64,000 bases of DNA, from contig NZ_JAHRGM010000016.1 in assembly GCF_019097845.1 (NCBI RefSeq), forward strand, positions 62,001-126,000. The letters are read 5' to 3'. Source of the stretch: Sphingobium sp. AS12 (lineage in GTDB: Bacteria > Pseudomonadota > Alphaproteobacteria > Sphingomonadales > Sphingomonadaceae). Below, piece after piece: positions 18,481 through 27,988 of this stretch. Within the stretch, counting starts at the first letter, position 1. Each line of letters starts with the position of its first letter. The translations under genes were made by a program, and so were the position numbers. A model generated the notes under the pieces. The model did not search any database and was not told the origin of the DNA. It saw only the letters and a program-made list of their open reading frames with translations.

Positions 18481-18824
18481 GACTGCGTAACCTCGGGATC
18501 GACGATGACGCCGCTGGTCTGCGAATAGACCACCTCACCCTCGCGCTCGGCGCGGAAATCGAAATGCATCAGCCGGGTCGGCCAGGTCTTGGTCGCGGGC
18601 GCGGGAATGACCAGATCGACCATGCCCTTGGTTTCCGGCGCGGCCCCATAATCTGCCGGATCGATGATCGTCACTTCGAAGTCGGCGACGATATTGCCGC
18701 CGCGCAGCTGCGCGGTGATCGTCCAGCCCTGGGGTGGGAATGGCAGGGGAAGCCGGATGCGCAGGGTCGATCCGCGCTTGTGGCGAACCGTATCCATCTT
18801 GAAAATGTTGGTAGTCCCAGCCAT
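18477..18824 (-). CDS. Small tail-tip-associated protein
   Basis: This 115-residue beta-rich protein is of a kind often found between tail-tip and fibre genes in siphoviruses. The pattern KRGSTLRIRLPLP...WTITAQLR...FDFRAE is similar to small baseplate-linked proteins, but no function can be stated. Its stop overlaps the start of the esterase fibre gene. Confidence 0.5.
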   Translation of the reverse strand: MAGTTNIFKMDTVRHKRGSTLRIRLPLPFPPQGWTITAQLRGGNIVADFEVTIIDPADYGAAPETKGMVDLVIPAPATKTWPTRLMHFDFRAEREGEVVYSQTSGVIVDPEVTQS

Positions 18825-18846
18825 TAAGACCCTCTTGCCGTCGCGC

Positions 18847-20919
18847 TCAGTCGATCGTGACCGCTTCAGGACCGGCCAGGGCGGACCATCCGCCGCCCGT
18901 TTCGTACGCGCGAGCCCAGTAATAGTGCGCCCCGGACAGCAGTCCGGTATGCTCTATGTCCATCACCTGGCCGAGCCCGCCGACGATGTCGTCGCCCACC
19001 TGGGTCGCATCGCCGAAATCTTCGCTGTCGCCGTGATAGAGACGCGCAAAGGACAGCGTCGGCGCGGTCGGCAGGCGGAGCCTGATCAATGCCTCGCCAG
19101 TGCCAGGGATAAGCTCGACGAACACCGGCGCGGACAGCGCCATCGCGGCGGCAGACGGCGTGATCGTCTCGCTGTCGCTCCACAAGCTCGCACGATAACC
19201 GATGGTGAGCGCACGCACCTGGACCTCATATTCAGTGCCGCTATCGACCACGCCGCTGCGCGCGGTCAGTGCATCGTCATCGACCGTCATCATCACCCAT
19301 GTGCCGCCCGATGAGGGACGATACTGCACCTGATAGACCAGGTCGTCGCGGTCGCCTGCATCCCAGCTCGCCTCGATCGCGACGCCATTGCTTTCGCCCA
19401 GCGCGATCGGCACCGCTGACAGGGTCAGTCCGGTCGGCTCCGGGATGACGATCGGCGTTTCGGTGCCGGCGTCCGGCGCGATCGGCGGCACCCCTTCCTC
19501 GGTCGCCGCGTCAAAGTCCCAGTCCGACGCGCGTACTTCGATCAGGCTGACGCTGACGCTGGTCTCCTCCGGCCCGATCGTCAGCTTCACGCCGCCCTCG
19601 ATCGCGAAGATGGCATCGACGCCCAGCTGCGCCAGATCGAGCCGGCAAAAGCGTCGGCCGAGCAGGTTCAGCCCGAACAGGTTCAGCGTCGCCTCGATAT
19701 GCCAGCGATTGCCCAGCCGCGCGATATTGATCTTGCCGACCCGCACGGCCTGGTTGTGGTGCGGCGCATAATAGAGCTGCACGGCCTGCGGGCTGGTGTT
19801 CGGATCAGCCGGCGAATCGGGATCGTCGATGGTCGCGCTTTCCTGCTCGCGATAGCCGATGGCGGCTTCGGTATAGAGCATCTTGAGCGCGCTCACCCGC
19901 TGCTGCGCCTGCGGACCGAGCGTCGCGGTCATCGCCTTGATATGGTCATCGGTGATGGTGATGTCGGGCTCTTCGAAACGCCCGACCATGAGGTTGAACT
20001 TGAAGTCCGGCCCCTGCCAGCAGAAGCCGTCAACCGCCTTCATCATGTCGGTGAGAATCTGGCGGCGTTCGTCGTCGGCCAGGCTGTAGCTGGCCCATAG
20101 CCGCCACCGGGCGATCGTCTCATCGGTGACCGTCGTTACCGCCTGGTCAGCGATATCGGCCTCGGCCGCGATGTTCGCCCAGTTGATATTGTCATAGCCC
20201 AGGCCATAGCCGTCCGGGTGCGCGACATAATCGGCGATCACCAGCGGACCATTGTCGCTCCATTCCCAGGTCGCCTTGTTGTTCAACCGGTGCGCACCCG
20301 ATCCGCCCGCTGTGCTGTCCTTGCGCGGATCGTAGAGCTTCACTGCCTTGCGCACCTGGCTATAGGCCGGCATCTGCCCGCTATAGACCTCGCTGAAATA
20401 TTTCTGCTTGACCGGATCGCAGATGATGACCGCGAGGGCGCAGCCGCGCTGGCGGTGCGCCGAAGTCCATTGCGGAAACCGCGCCGTCAGCTGGCTGACC
20501 GCCGTCTGATCGTCGGTCCCCTGCCTCGTGTAGATGTGGACAGCACCGCGAAAACTCGACTGGGTCACCGTCCCGCCCGACACGGTCACGGCCTTGTCGT
20601 TGATCCGATGCTGCAGTATTTCGGCCTCCTCGCCTGTGCCCAAAGTCAGCGTCATGCCAAGCCTGCCGCCCGAGCTTTCCAGGAAAGAAAGCTGCCCCGC
20701 GCTATGAACGATGCCATAGTGGCGTTTGCGCGATCCCACCGCCTGGCGGATGATCTGCTGTCCATCGGTCGGCTTGGGTCGTTTCGGCCCGAACAGCAGG
20801 TTGGTCAGCAACGACAGGCCCAGTGCGAGCGCGATGTTGACCGCGACCGTGATCAAGGTGGCGGCGACGCCGGTCGCACCAACCGCAGTGACGATGGCGA
20901 GCGCTAGGGCCTGGGGCAT
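18847..20919 (-). CDS. Tail tip/host-specificity protein with FN3-like C-terminus
   Basis: This 690-residue protein has an N-terminal hydrophobic segment (about residues 1-40, with IALALGLSLLTNLLFGPK) followed by a gpJ-like tail-tip region and a C-terminal part with fibronectin III-like strands (YQVQYRPSSGGTW, YEVQVRAL). It should form the tail tip that joins the tail tube to the fibres. The start at 20919 has GGAG upstream; a start 12 bases earlier is also open. Confidence 0.75.
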   Translation of the reverse strand: MPQALALAIVTAVGATGVAATLITVAVNIALALGLSLLTNLLFGPKRPKPTDGQQIIRQAVGSRKRHYGIVHSAGQLSFLESSGGRLGMTLTLGTGEEAEILQHRINDKAVTVSGGTVTQSSFRGAVHIYTRQGTDDQTAVSQLTARFPQWTSAHRQRGCALAVIICDPVKQKYFSEVYSGQMPAYSQVRKAVKLYDPRKDSTAGGSGAHRLNNKATWEWSDNGPLVIADYVAHPDGYGLGYDNINWANIAAEADIADQAVTTVTDETIARWRLWASYSLADDERRQILTDMMKAVDGFCWQGPDFKFNLMVGRFEEPDITITDDHIKAMTATLGPQAQQRVSALKMLYTEAAIGYREQESATIDDPDSPADPNTSPQAVQLYYAPHHNQAVRVGKINIARLGNRWHIEATLNLFGLNLLGRRFCRLDLAQLGVDAIFAIEGGVKLTIGPEETSVSVSLIEVRASDWDFDAATEEGVPPIAPDAGTETPIVIPEPTGLTLSAVPIALGESNGVAIEASWDAGDRDDLVYQVQYRPSSGGTWVMMTVDDDALTARSGVVDSGTEYEVQVRALTIGYRASLWSDSETITPSAAAMALSAPVFVELIPGTGEALIRLRLPTAPTLSFARLYHGDSEDFGDATQVGDDIVGGLGQVMDIEHTGLLSGAHYYWARAYETGGGWSALAGPEAVTID

Positions 20920-21353
20920 GACATGCTCCAAGCCTGTCGGTGCGGCGCGGTGATGACCAGCAACTGACGGTCGCCCCTGGCCATCCAGAGCGCGGGGTCG
21001 GCAATGTCTCCCGGTCCCTCCAGGCAGATCGCGCAGGTCAGCCCCATGGCGGGGATATCCACCACGCCGACATCACCGCGTGCGGGCGTTCCGACCGTCT
21101 CCCATCCCAGCTGGGCCATCATCGTGCCGGCATAGGCGACCAGCCCCCCATTGGCCTTCAGCACGCGCGAGATGTCACGCCGTCCGCCATGCGCGGGCAG
21201 ACGGGGCACCGCCACGCGACTGACGCGACAGGCATAGACCAGTGTGTCGCGCGCGCAGGGGAACGGATCGCACGGGCTCGATGCCCATTGCCGGATCGTC
21301 GCCAGCAGCTCGGTCTCCAGCCGTGAAGGGCCGGGGCTCAGAAGTCCGGCCAT
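20904..21353 (-). CDS. DUF6950-like tail assembly protein (NlpC/P60-like)
   Basis: This 149-residue protein resembles the DUF6950 family near tail-tip genes. CARDTLVYAC is the candidate Cys region and GDVGVVDIPAMGLTCAICLEG the central strand pair; WMARGDRQLLVI follows. The start at 21353 is preferred because the longer reading frame upstream lies wholly inside the next gene. It may process peptidoglycan or tail proteins during entry, but catalysis is uncertain. Confidence 0.6.
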   Translation of the reverse strand: MAGLLSPGPSRLETELLATIRQWASSPCDPFPCARDTLVYACRVSRVAVPRLPAHGGRRDISRVLKANGGLVAYAGTMMAQLGWETVGTPARGDVGVVDIPAMGLTCAICLEGPGDIADPALWMARGDRQLLVITAPHRQAWSMSCPRP

Positions 21354-21973
21354 GTCACCACCTTGTTCACCATGCTGGCGACGAACTCGAAGCCCTTGTC
21401 GCCAGCGCCTGGGTAGCGCCGCTGCTGGTCCGCATCGGTATACATCGCCCAGTTGGGCCGCGACCGCAGCGAAAACAGGCTTTCGGCGGAGATCGTGACC
21501 GATCGTTCGCCCTCGTCCGTCATCGTGAAGGTCGGCGTCAGGCAGCGGCCGCAACCGACCGGATAGGGATTGTCCAGCGGGCGCTGATTGTCAGGATCGT
21601 CGGGATCGTCGATGCCAAAGAACTGGATCAGGACATAGACCAGGCGACCCTTCACCTCGCTCTCGAATTCGTCGCGTGCCAGGCGCATGATGCTGGCCCC
21701 GGTTATCGGCTCTTCGCCTTCCTCGGCTTCCTGATCGACGCACATCAGGGTGAAGCTCATCTCGGGTGCTTCGCCGTTCACGGCCTGCTCGATGCCGCTC
21801 ATCGACCCCAGATTGCCGATCCCCTGCCAGCGCGCACCATCGTTGGTCTTCAGCAGGCCGTTGCCCCGCCACAGCCGCATCGGCTCGCTCGTGAAATCGA
21901 ACAGCACCAGGAACGCGCACTGGACCTTGCCGCCCGCCAGCGCCATGGCGATCGTCTCAGGAAAGAGGCTCAT
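21338..21973 (-). CDS. Phage tail tip/baseplate protein
   Basis: This 211-residue protein has no confirmed family. The C-terminal block FSLRSRPNWAMYTDADQQRR resembles proteins found in GTA and transposable-phage tail tips. The start at 21973 has GAGGAG seven bases upstream. It overlaps the previous gene and the next by 16-17 bp each, so all three are coupled. Confidence 0.6.
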   Translation of the reverse strand: MSLFPETIAMALAGGKVQCAFLVLFDFTSEPMRLWRGNGLLKTNDGARWQGIGNLGSMSGIEQAVNGEAPEMSFTLMCVDQEAEEGEEPITGASIMRLARDEFESEVKGRLVYVLIQFFGIDDPDDPDNQRPLDNPYPVGCGRCLTPTFTMTDEGERSVTISAESLFSLRSRPNWAMYTDADQQRRYPGAGDKGFEFVASMVNKVVTWPDF

Positions 21974-22607
21974 CAAACGCCTCCTCAAGATCAAGCACCG
22001 GCGCGCCGTAGCGCAGATTGGTCAGCGGCAATTCGCCGCCATCGTCGCTTGTCAGGCGGCAGATCATGTCCGGCTTCAGCCGCAGGGGCTGATCGTCATA
22101 ATCGTCCCGCAAGGTCGGCGAGCAACGGATCGTCGCGACCGTGCCCGCCCAGCTGACGGCCGTCGCGATATAGGGATGGTCGCCCACGCCGAAATAGAGG
22201 CCCGCCTTGATCGCCTCGCCATAGGTGCCAAAATCCACGCTGATGTTGCGCTGGCCCTGCACGCCGGTGACCAGCACGTCGGCCAGGTCGCCCGTGCCGT
22301 AATCAATGCCTTCCGCAAAATAATCCTCAGGATCGCCGCCGATCTGCTTGGCGCGATACCAAAGATCGAAAAGGGGAATGCGCACGGTGTTGGCACGCCC
22401 CTCCAGGCTGGCGACGATCGCGCGCCAGGCCAGGACGTCGGGCCCGACCAGCGTATCGAATTCCAGCGTCAGGCCGAAGGGCGGCCGGATCGCTGGCACG
22501 GCCTGGGTGAACTGCGACAGGCTGGTAGTCAGGCCGACCGTCTTGCGCGGCGGCCGCACCGTGATATTTTGCGGGATCAGGCTCGTGGGCCAGTTGAAGG
22601 TGGTCAT
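21957..22607 (-). CDS. Phage tail protein following tape measure
   Basis: This 216-residue protein starts 11 bp after the tape-measure gene. It is beta-rich with no catalytic motif. In D3112-like and GTA-like clusters, a distal tail protein occupies this position, which is the working assignment. The call rests mainly on gene order. Confidence 0.6.
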   Translation of the reverse strand: MTTFNWPTSLIPQNITVRPPRKTVGLTTSLSQFTQAVPAIRPPFGLTLEFDTLVGPDVLAWRAIVASLEGRANTVRIPLFDLWYRAKQIGGDPEDYFAEGIDYGTGDLADVLVTGVQGQRNISVDFGTYGEAIKAGLYFGVGDHPYIATAVSWAGTVATIRCSPTLRDDYDDQPLRLKPDMICRLTSDDGGELPLTNLRYGAPVLDLEEAFDEPLS

Positions 22608-22617
22608 GGGCGCGCCC

Positions 22618-24897
22618 TCATCCTCGCCTGCTCAAATGATTTTTGACCCGGTTGGCGACGACGCCGTCATAGGCGGACAGGGCCTGCGCCACGCCCTGGC
22701 GCACCATGTCCATAATCTCCCGGTTGCCCCGCGCGCCGCTTACGCTGATTTCCATCTTACCCGGCCGATCGCCGCCGCTCATCTGGGACAGCGATGCATT
22801 CGGCCGCACCATCGCGCCCTGCGCGGTGGAGATCACTGGCTCGGGCCCGCGCTCGCCGACAATGCCGAAAGTCCCGGTCGGGATCAGGCCGCCACCCGCG
22901 AACATGCCTGCGAATCTGTCTGTCACCTGAGTGCCGTCCAGATCGAATGTCCCGCCGCCAAAGCCTGTGATGAGGCCGGGTAATTTGAGCCCGGCACCGC
23001 CCATGACGATATCGCCACCGCCGCCGCCGCCCAGCACACCGCCCAGCAGCGACCCGAACAGCCCGCCACCACCGCCCGACCCGCCACCGCCGGGGAACAG
23101 CATCTGCGCCAGCGGCGCGACGATCGCCTGCCGGATGGCAATGCGGATCAGGTCGGCGATGATCTGGTTGGCGACATTCTTGAAGGTAGCACCCAGCGAT
23201 TGCGTGCCCATCACTGTCTTGGTCAGTTCATCGTTCAGCCGTTCGAGCCCATCGACCTTGATATTGTCGATAGCGTCGTTGATATTGGCGGCTTCACGGC
23301 GAAGGTCGGCCGCATAGCGCTGCCCCGGCGACTGGCTCCGCTCCGACTGCCGGGCCTGTGCCGCCGCCTGCTGCTGCGCCAGCAGGGCGCGCGCCTGTTC
23401 CGCATCGGCCACATTGCCCGACGCGATCTGCTGTTCCAGCAGGTTGCGCTGGATTTGCTGCTGGATATCGAGCGCCTGCTTTTCCAGCCTGGCGCGCGCC
23501 CTTGTATTCGGCTCGATCTCGGCCAGCGACAGCAGCGTCTCAGCCTGCCGCCCCAGCACGTCATTCGCCAGTTTCGCCTGCTCGGCCTCGAATTCGGTCC
23601 ATGCCTTGCCCGCCAGCAGCGGACGCGTGCCGCCGACCGTCATTGACCCGTCAGGCCCCGTCTGGGCCGACTTGCCATAGAGCCGGTCGATAAAGGCCAT
23701 GCGCGCCGCCTTCTGCGCGTCCGACAAATCCTTGTTGGTCTCGATCTCGCGCACGCGCTGGTCGCGCTCGGCCTCCAGCAGCTCGATCGCGATGTCGCGC
23801 CTGTCCTCGGCCGTGGTCGCCAGCGCCAGCTTCGCGCGCAGTTCCTCCAGCCCCAGCCGCTCGATCTCCGCCGCCTGTTCGGCTGCGATCTCCTCGGCCG
23901 TCTTGCCCTTTGGCCCCTTCGCTTTCTTGTCCCTGCCCGGCGTGCGTAGTGTAGGATCGAGGACGCCGTTTCTCAGGCTGTCCTCCATGGTCTGATATGA
24001 TTTTAGATTTTGAGTTTCGAGGTTGTAATTCGCTATTGCCGCAGCGGCCTGGGCCGCCGCTTCCGGGGTGAGCGCGCCCGCGCGCTGGAGATTGTCAAGA
24101 CGCCTGGTTGCCTCTTGCGGATCTAGTCTTCCCGCGAGAACATCAGAGGCGATCGTTTTCGCAGCGCCGGGCTGCACATCCTTGAACCAAAATCCGCCGC
24201 CCATGCCCCCAGTCAGCCGCTTGTCAGGTTGCTGCATGGCTTCGATCTGCCCGCGCGCTTCGGCCTGTCGCCCTTGCGCCTGTATCCTCGCCACCAACAA
24301 TTGGGCCTGCGCCAGGCCAAGCAACGCCGAGCTTTGCGTCTTGATCTTGCCGGTCGTGAAATCGAACACGTCGCCCAGGATGGTCTGAGCGTCAGCGACC
24401 GCGTTCGACGAAAATTTGACATCCTTCATCGCTTTGTCGGCCGACAGAAGATTGCCGATCAGCGGCGTCAGCACGATCGCCGCGGTGCTGAGCGCAATAC
24501 CCCAAGGCCCGCCCAGAAACGTAGCGAGACGGCTCGACCCACCACTCATCAGCTGCACGGCCTGGGTCACTTGCCCGATCTGCGACGCGAATATCTGCAT
24601 GGGCCGGGCACCCAGCGCATACATGGTCGCCATGTCGTTGACCTGCATACCCAGCTGCTGCAAGCCCGCGCGCTGAGCGCCCGACGCACTGGTCAACGTC
24701 CCCTGCGCGACCGCCAATCGGCTGGCACCGCTGCCAGCCTCGGTCATCGCCCGGCCCAGCTTGGTCGCGCTGCCCGATGTCGCATCGAACGTCCGGCCAA
24801 GCTGCTTGCTCTTTGCCTCGGCCTGGTCGACCCCGGCATTCAGCCCGCGATCGTCGGTGCGCAGGACCAGGACGGCATCGCCCAGCTGCTCAGCCAT
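22618..24897 (-). CDS. Tail tape measure protein
   Basis: This 759-residue protein sets tail length and is ejected with DNA. The N-terminal segment (GDAVLVLRTDDRGLNAGVDQ) and the QLGMQVNDMATMYALGARPM block match phage tape-measure families. A hydrophobic segment lies near residues 140-165, followed by long coiled-coil stretches and a Gly-rich region near residues 600-635. By length it predicts a tail of roughly 110 nm, using about 0.15 nm per residue. Confidence 0.88.
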   Translation of the reverse strand: MAEQLGDAVLVLRTDDRGLNAGVDQAEAKSKQLGRTFDATSGSATKLGRAMTEAGSGASRLAVAQGTLTSASGAQRAGLQQLGMQVNDMATMYALGARPMQIFASQIGQVTQAVQLMSGGSSRLATFLGGPWGIALSTAAIVLTPLIGNLLSADKAMKDVKFSSNAVADAQTILGDVFDFTTGKIKTQSSALLGLAQAQLLVARIQAQGRQAEARGQIEAMQQPDKRLTGGMGGGFWFKDVQPGAAKTIASDVLAGRLDPQEATRRLDNLQRAGALTPEAAAQAAAAIANYNLETQNLKSYQTMEDSLRNGVLDPTLRTPGRDKKAKGPKGKTAEEIAAEQAAEIERLGLEELRAKLALATTAEDRRDIAIELLEAERDQRVREIETNKDLSDAQKAARMAFIDRLYGKSAQTGPDGSMTVGGTRPLLAGKAWTEFEAEQAKLANDVLGRQAETLLSLAEIEPNTRARARLEKQALDIQQQIQRNLLEQQIASGNVADAEQARALLAQQQAAAQARQSERSQSPGQRYAADLRREAANINDAIDNIKVDGLERLNDELTKTVMGTQSLGATFKNVANQIIADLIRIAIRQAIVAPLAQMLFPGGGGSGGGGGLFGSLLGGVLGGGGGGDIVMGGAGLKLPGLITGFGGGTFDLDGTQVTDRFAGMFAGGGLIPTGTFGIVGERGPEPVISTAQGAMVRPNASLSQMSGGDRPGKMEISVSGARGNREIMDMVRQGVAQALSAYDGVVANRVKNHLSRRG

Positions 24898-25162
24898 GCG
24901 GCATTCCTTCCGGCCCGCTGCCGTCCGCTACCGCGCCTTCCGGCGTCGCCATGATCCGCATCCCGATGCCCATCACCGCGAGCTGCTCGGCGCTCGCCTT
25001 GGCGGCGGGCTGACGCACGGCCGCTTGGCCCGTCTCGCCGAGCCGCGCCTCGTCCAGTCGGCCCAGCTTCTGGCGCTGGCTTTCCGCGTCATAGCTGCCC
25101 GTGCCCAGGCCTGTCGCCTCGACACGCGCCAGCTGTTCCTCGGCCTCAAGGCGCGGGAGCAT
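24890..25162 (-). CDS. Small tail assembly protein between chaperone and tape measure
   Basis: This 90-residue protein begins 2 bp after the preceding gene's stop and overlaps the tape-measure start by 8 bp. Gene order is that of the second tail assembly chaperone (gpT position in lambda). No canonical slippery heptamer was seen at the junction, so it is more likely translated separately by reinitiation. Confidence 0.6.
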   Translation of the reverse strand: MLPRLEAEEQLARVEATGLGTGSYDAESQRQKLGRLDEARLGETGQAAVRQPAAKASAEQLAVMGIGMRIMATPEGAVADGSGPEGMPHG

Positions 25163-25164
25163 CG

Positions 25165-25641
25165 TCAGATAAGCCCGAACCAGCGCGCCAGGCGCTTCCG
25201 CCAGCCACCATTGGGGCGACCCGCCGTAGAAGCGCTGGAGCCGGGCAATTCGCGCACCCCAGTCAACAGGTCCGCTAGTCCCTGGCCCGTCCCCATCGCT
25301 GTCGCCATCGCTCCTGCCACGCCCAGCTTGTTGCGCATCAGGAGCCCGGAAAAAACATCGGCCACCGCGATCTGCTGCGCGCCGCTCAGCTTGGCGAAGA
25401 CATTATCGGGTACGCCGACCAGCACGGCGCGCGCCAGCTGGTCGTAGAGCTTGGCCAGTTCGGCGGCGTCGTCGGCATCGTCGCTGGCGGACAGGGCATC
25501 GATGCGGCGACCCCACACGCCCATGCGGTGGCTGTCCAGCACGGACAGTTCGTCGGCGTTCAAAATCTCGTAGCGCGCGCCATCGATCACGACCACTGGC
25601 CGCACGATCAGCGTATCGAGATTGAGCAAAGGCTCGGTCAT
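25165..25641 (-). CDS. Tail assembly chaperone-like protein
   Basis: This 158-residue protein lies between tail tube and tape measure, the normal place of the first tail assembly chaperone. It is helical with an RR-rich C-terminus. The start at 25641 has GAGGGA just upstream; a longer frame starting at 25659 would overlap the tube gene stop. Assignment rests on position and length. Confidence 0.6.
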   Translation of the reverse strand: MTEPLLNLDTLIVRPVVVIDGARYEILNADELSVLDSHRMGVWGRRIDALSASDDADDAAELAKLYDQLARAVLVGVPDNVFAKLSGAQQIAVADVFSGLLMRNKLGVAGAMATAMGTGQGLADLLTGVRELPGSSASTAGRPNGGWRKRLARWFGLI

Positions 25642-25655
25642 TCCCTCGCACCCCG

Positions 25656-26252
25656 TCAAAGCGCGGCGGCATGTTGGGCGATGAGACGCCCGAACCGCTC
25701 CTCCGCCGAGCTTGCGCCCATATCCTCCAGCGCCGTCCAGCGCAGCGCCAGGCCCGATGGCTGCGCCTTGCGATAGACCGGCGAGGGGCTGCCCGACTGG
25801 TAGCAGCGCGGCACCTCATATTGCATCGACCAGCCATCGCCATAGGGTGAAACGCCACGCGCCAGCAGCGCATATTCCTTGACCGTGCTGCTATGGCTCA
25901 GGCCGATCTTCTTGTAGCCCGCCGTGCCCACGCCCGCCGCCGTCGTGCTGGGCGCTGTGCCGGCCAGGGCCAGCTGATATTGCTCCAGCGACAAATCCCA
26001 CAGCGTCAGGCCGAAGCTCAGATTTTCTTCGTCCAGGAACGCCTTGACCGGGCCAGTGGTCCCGCCCGGCTTCACTTCCTGGAAGGTGTAGCCGTGGGTC
26101 ACCGTCACACCTTCGCCCGACTGATTCTTGTCGCCATTGGTGCCGACCTTGATCCAGCTGCCCGACGGGTCGGCGCTGATCAGCGGGAAGGCGGTGGCGA
26201 CCGGCGCCAGCCAGAGCGTCAGGGGCGCTCCGATAATCTCAAAGGGCTGCAT
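25656..26252 (-). CDS. Major tail tube protein
   Basis: This 198-residue protein begins MQPFEIIGAPLTLWLAPVAT, and its middle has GDKNQSGEGVTVTHGYTFQEV. This matches the pattern of siphovirus tail tube proteins with an Ig-like beta sandwich. It lies directly before the chaperone and tape-measure genes as expected. It should be the most abundant tail component. Confidence 0.75.
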   Translation of the reverse strand: MQPFEIIGAPLTLWLAPVATAFPLISADPSGSWIKVGTNGDKNQSGEGVTVTHGYTFQEVKPGGTTGPVKAFLDEENLSFGLTLWDLSLEQYQLALAGTAPSTTAAGVGTAGYKKIGLSHSSTVKEYALLARGVSPYGDGWSMQYEVPRCYQSGSPSPVYRKAQPSGLALRWTALEDMGASSAEERFGRLIAQHAAAL

Positions 26253-26306
26253 GGAAATATCCTTTCGTCAGGCTCAGATGGGTGAAAACGGGGTGTGGGG
26301 CGCGTC

Positions 26307-26711
26307 TCATGCGACGGTTTCGAGGGCGTAGAAGAGCTGGAAGGATTGCCAGACGCGCGGCCAGTCGGTGTCCGGCTCCCGGCCCGATGAATAGCCGCCC
26401 GCGCTGTTGACCCAGTGGACGAGCGTGCCGGCCGCGACGCGCCGTTGCACGCGGCGCAGGGCCAATCCCGCACGCTCGACCAGGGCCATCGCATCGCGGG
26501 GCGTAGGGCCGTAACCGAACAGATCGACGCGCAGCGTGTCATGCTCGACATTGCTGTTGCCGGTCAGGGAGATGCCGCCCGATGGCCGGATGACGATCGC
26601 GCTTGCCGGCATCGATGCCGTCTCTTCGGCTGGCAGCTCGCCGCCGAAGACGCGCGTCAGGTTGATGTCCGCTCGCAGGATCAGGACCAGCGCGCCGATC
26701 GGATCAGCCAT
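26307..26711 (-). CDS. Tail terminator/completion protein (DUF3168-like)
   Basis: This 134-residue protein fits the DUF3168-type tail terminator pattern of length and position (start MADPIGALVLILRAD, later PRDAMALVERAGLALRR). It caps the tail tube before head joining. Its start overlaps the upstream gene by 8 bp. The ATG at 26711 was preferred over a longer frame from 26762, which lies wholly in the upstream gene. Confidence 0.65.
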   Translation of the reverse strand: MADPIGALVLILRADINLTRVFGGELPAEETASMPASAIVIRPSGGISLTGNSNVEHDTLRVDLFGYGPTPRDAMALVERAGLALRRVQRRVAAGTLVHWVNSAGGYSSGREPDTDWPRVWQSFQLFYALETVA

Positions 26712-27171
26712 CGCTGCCCCCAATCCCGCTCGCGCTCCCGGCAGCCGGTGCCGATTTATCATAGGCCTTGCGGATATTGTCGGCCAGGCGCGGATAGGTG
26801 GCGTCGGCGGCGGGGCGCAAATAGGGCTGCGCGCGGATCGTCACCTTGCCCACAAACTTCACGCCGCCGCCCGGCTGCGGGATCGCCAGCGCTTTCGCCG
26901 TCCTGGGCACAATGACGCCGCCCAGTTCGTGGATCAGCGCATAGCGCACGTCATGAACGCCCCAGACGCCCTTGACGCCGCCCGAGATCGGCACGGCATA
27001 ATCGACGATGTCGATGCCGCCTTCCAGCACGCCGGTGCGGTTCTGCCATGTGTGGTTGGCCTTCGCATGGGCGACCGCCTGCGCCATCGTGCGGTTGACC
27101 CCCGCAATCTGCGCCGCGCGCATACGATCGGTCACAGCCGGGCCGTTCCAGATAAGGGAGCTTTCCGCCAT
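26704..27171 (-). CDS. Head-tail joining protein (HK97 gp10-like)
   Basis: This 155-residue protein fits the HK97 gp10/minor tail family: WQNRTGVLEGGI, ALIHELGGVIVPRT and RAQPYLRPAAD are typical blocks. It links the head-closure protein to the tail. The true start is 27171; the very long open frame upstream is in the shadow of two other genes. It is coupled to the preceding gene by TGATG. Confidence 0.82.
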   Translation of the reverse strand: MAESSLIWNGPAVTDRMRAAQIAGVNRTMAQAVAHAKANHTWQNRTGVLEGGIDIVDYAVPISGGVKGVWGVHDVRYALIHELGGVIVPRTAKALAIPQPGGGVKFVGKVTIRAQPYLRPAADATYPRLADNIRKAYDKSAPAAGSASGIGGSDG

Positions 27172-27518
27172 CAGCTGATCGCCTTCAGCGCGGCTTCGAC
27201 GTGATTGTGCTTGAACTGCACACGCCCCTCGATGCGCCAGCGGCCGGCGTGCAGCACGGTCCCGGCGCGATCGGTGATGTCCGCGATCTCGTCGCCCTCG
27301 GAGATATCGGCACCGATCGCGAACATCGCGCGCATATCCTCGACCAGGGCGGTCTTCTGACCATCGACCAGCTCGCGCGACTGATCCGACCAGGCGAAAC
27401 AGGCGATGGGCGTACCGATCGGCGTCATCACCGCCGCGACGGGGGCGTTCCAGGCATCCTTGCCGGTGGCCTGGTTGCGCTCGATCTGCGCGCGCATGGT
27501 GAGGCGACTGCTGATCAT
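27171..27518 (-). CDS. Head-closure/head-tail adaptor protein
   Basis: This 115-residue protein has the beta-barrel pattern of phage head-tail adaptors (SPP1 gp16-like/DUF family): an MRAQIERNQATGKDAWNAPV start and AGRWRIEGRVQFKHNHVE near the end. The start at 27518 lies 4 bp inside the upstream gene's end, giving an ATGA-type overlap. Its position between connectors supports the call. Confidence 0.75.
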   Translation of the reverse strand: MISSRLTMRAQIERNQATGKDAWNAPVAAVMTPIGTPIACFAWSDQSRELVDGQKTALVEDMRAMFAIGADISEGDEIADITDRAGTVLHAGRWRIEGRVQFKHNHVEAALKAIS

Positions 27519-27988
27519 GCCGAGGGGCCCAGCGCCTGGACGCAGTAGCGACAGATGCGCGTTGGTGCCGCGCCGCGTGCGCCATCCCATGCGCCCGGAT
27601 AATCGGGCCCCTTGCCGCGTGGATGCGTGTGAAAGCTGACCTGGCCGGTCGGGAGGTCGATATAGAGAACGTCGCGGTGGAATTCCTGCGCGGGATCGAT
27701 ACCCCAGCCCCAGACGATGCCCAGATCATCGGCCCGGTCGGTCAGGTTCGCCGCGAGATTATCGATCGCCCAGGATTTTTTCTCATAGGCCATGCGCCGA
27801 AACGAACCGCGTCCGCGCTGGCCGCCGCGATAGACCTTGGCCCGTTCGCTGGCCTTGCAGGCACGGAATAGATCTATAGCGACCAGCCCGCGCGGGCCAG
27901 CCAATTGCAACTGCTGATAAAGCGCCTTGGTCGCGTCGCCGTCCGACCCGGCATAGACCGTCATGATATCGGCCAAGGTCATGATCAT
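27515..27988 (-). CDS. Conserved phage protein with HTH and CxxC
   Basis: This 157-residue protein is not of a recognised family. It has FHTHPRGKGPDYPGAW in its C-terminal half, where two His lie close together, and CRYCVQALG at the end (a CxxC that could bind zinc). This HTH-like triad could indicate a nuclease or peptidase of the JAB type, but the canonical JAMM spacing is not seen. It overlaps both neighbours by 4 bp. Confidence 0.5.
   Translation of the reverse strand: MIMTLADIMTVYAGSDGDATKALYQQLQLAGPRGLVAIDLFRACKASERAKVYRGGQRGRGSFRRMAYEKKSWAIDNLAANLTDRADDLGIVWGWGIDPAQEFHRDVLYIDLPTGQVSFHTHPRGKGPDYPGAWDGARGAAPTRICRYCVQALGPSA

Noticed and set aside
25140-25190. Programmed frameshift between the two tail chaperone genes
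   Set aside because: No slippery heptamer was found at the junction, and the second gene has its own ATG two bases after the stop.
26704-27729. A 341-codon reading of the gp10-like gene
   Set aside because: Only the last 155 residues are protein-like; the upstream part is a shadow of two coupled connector genes.
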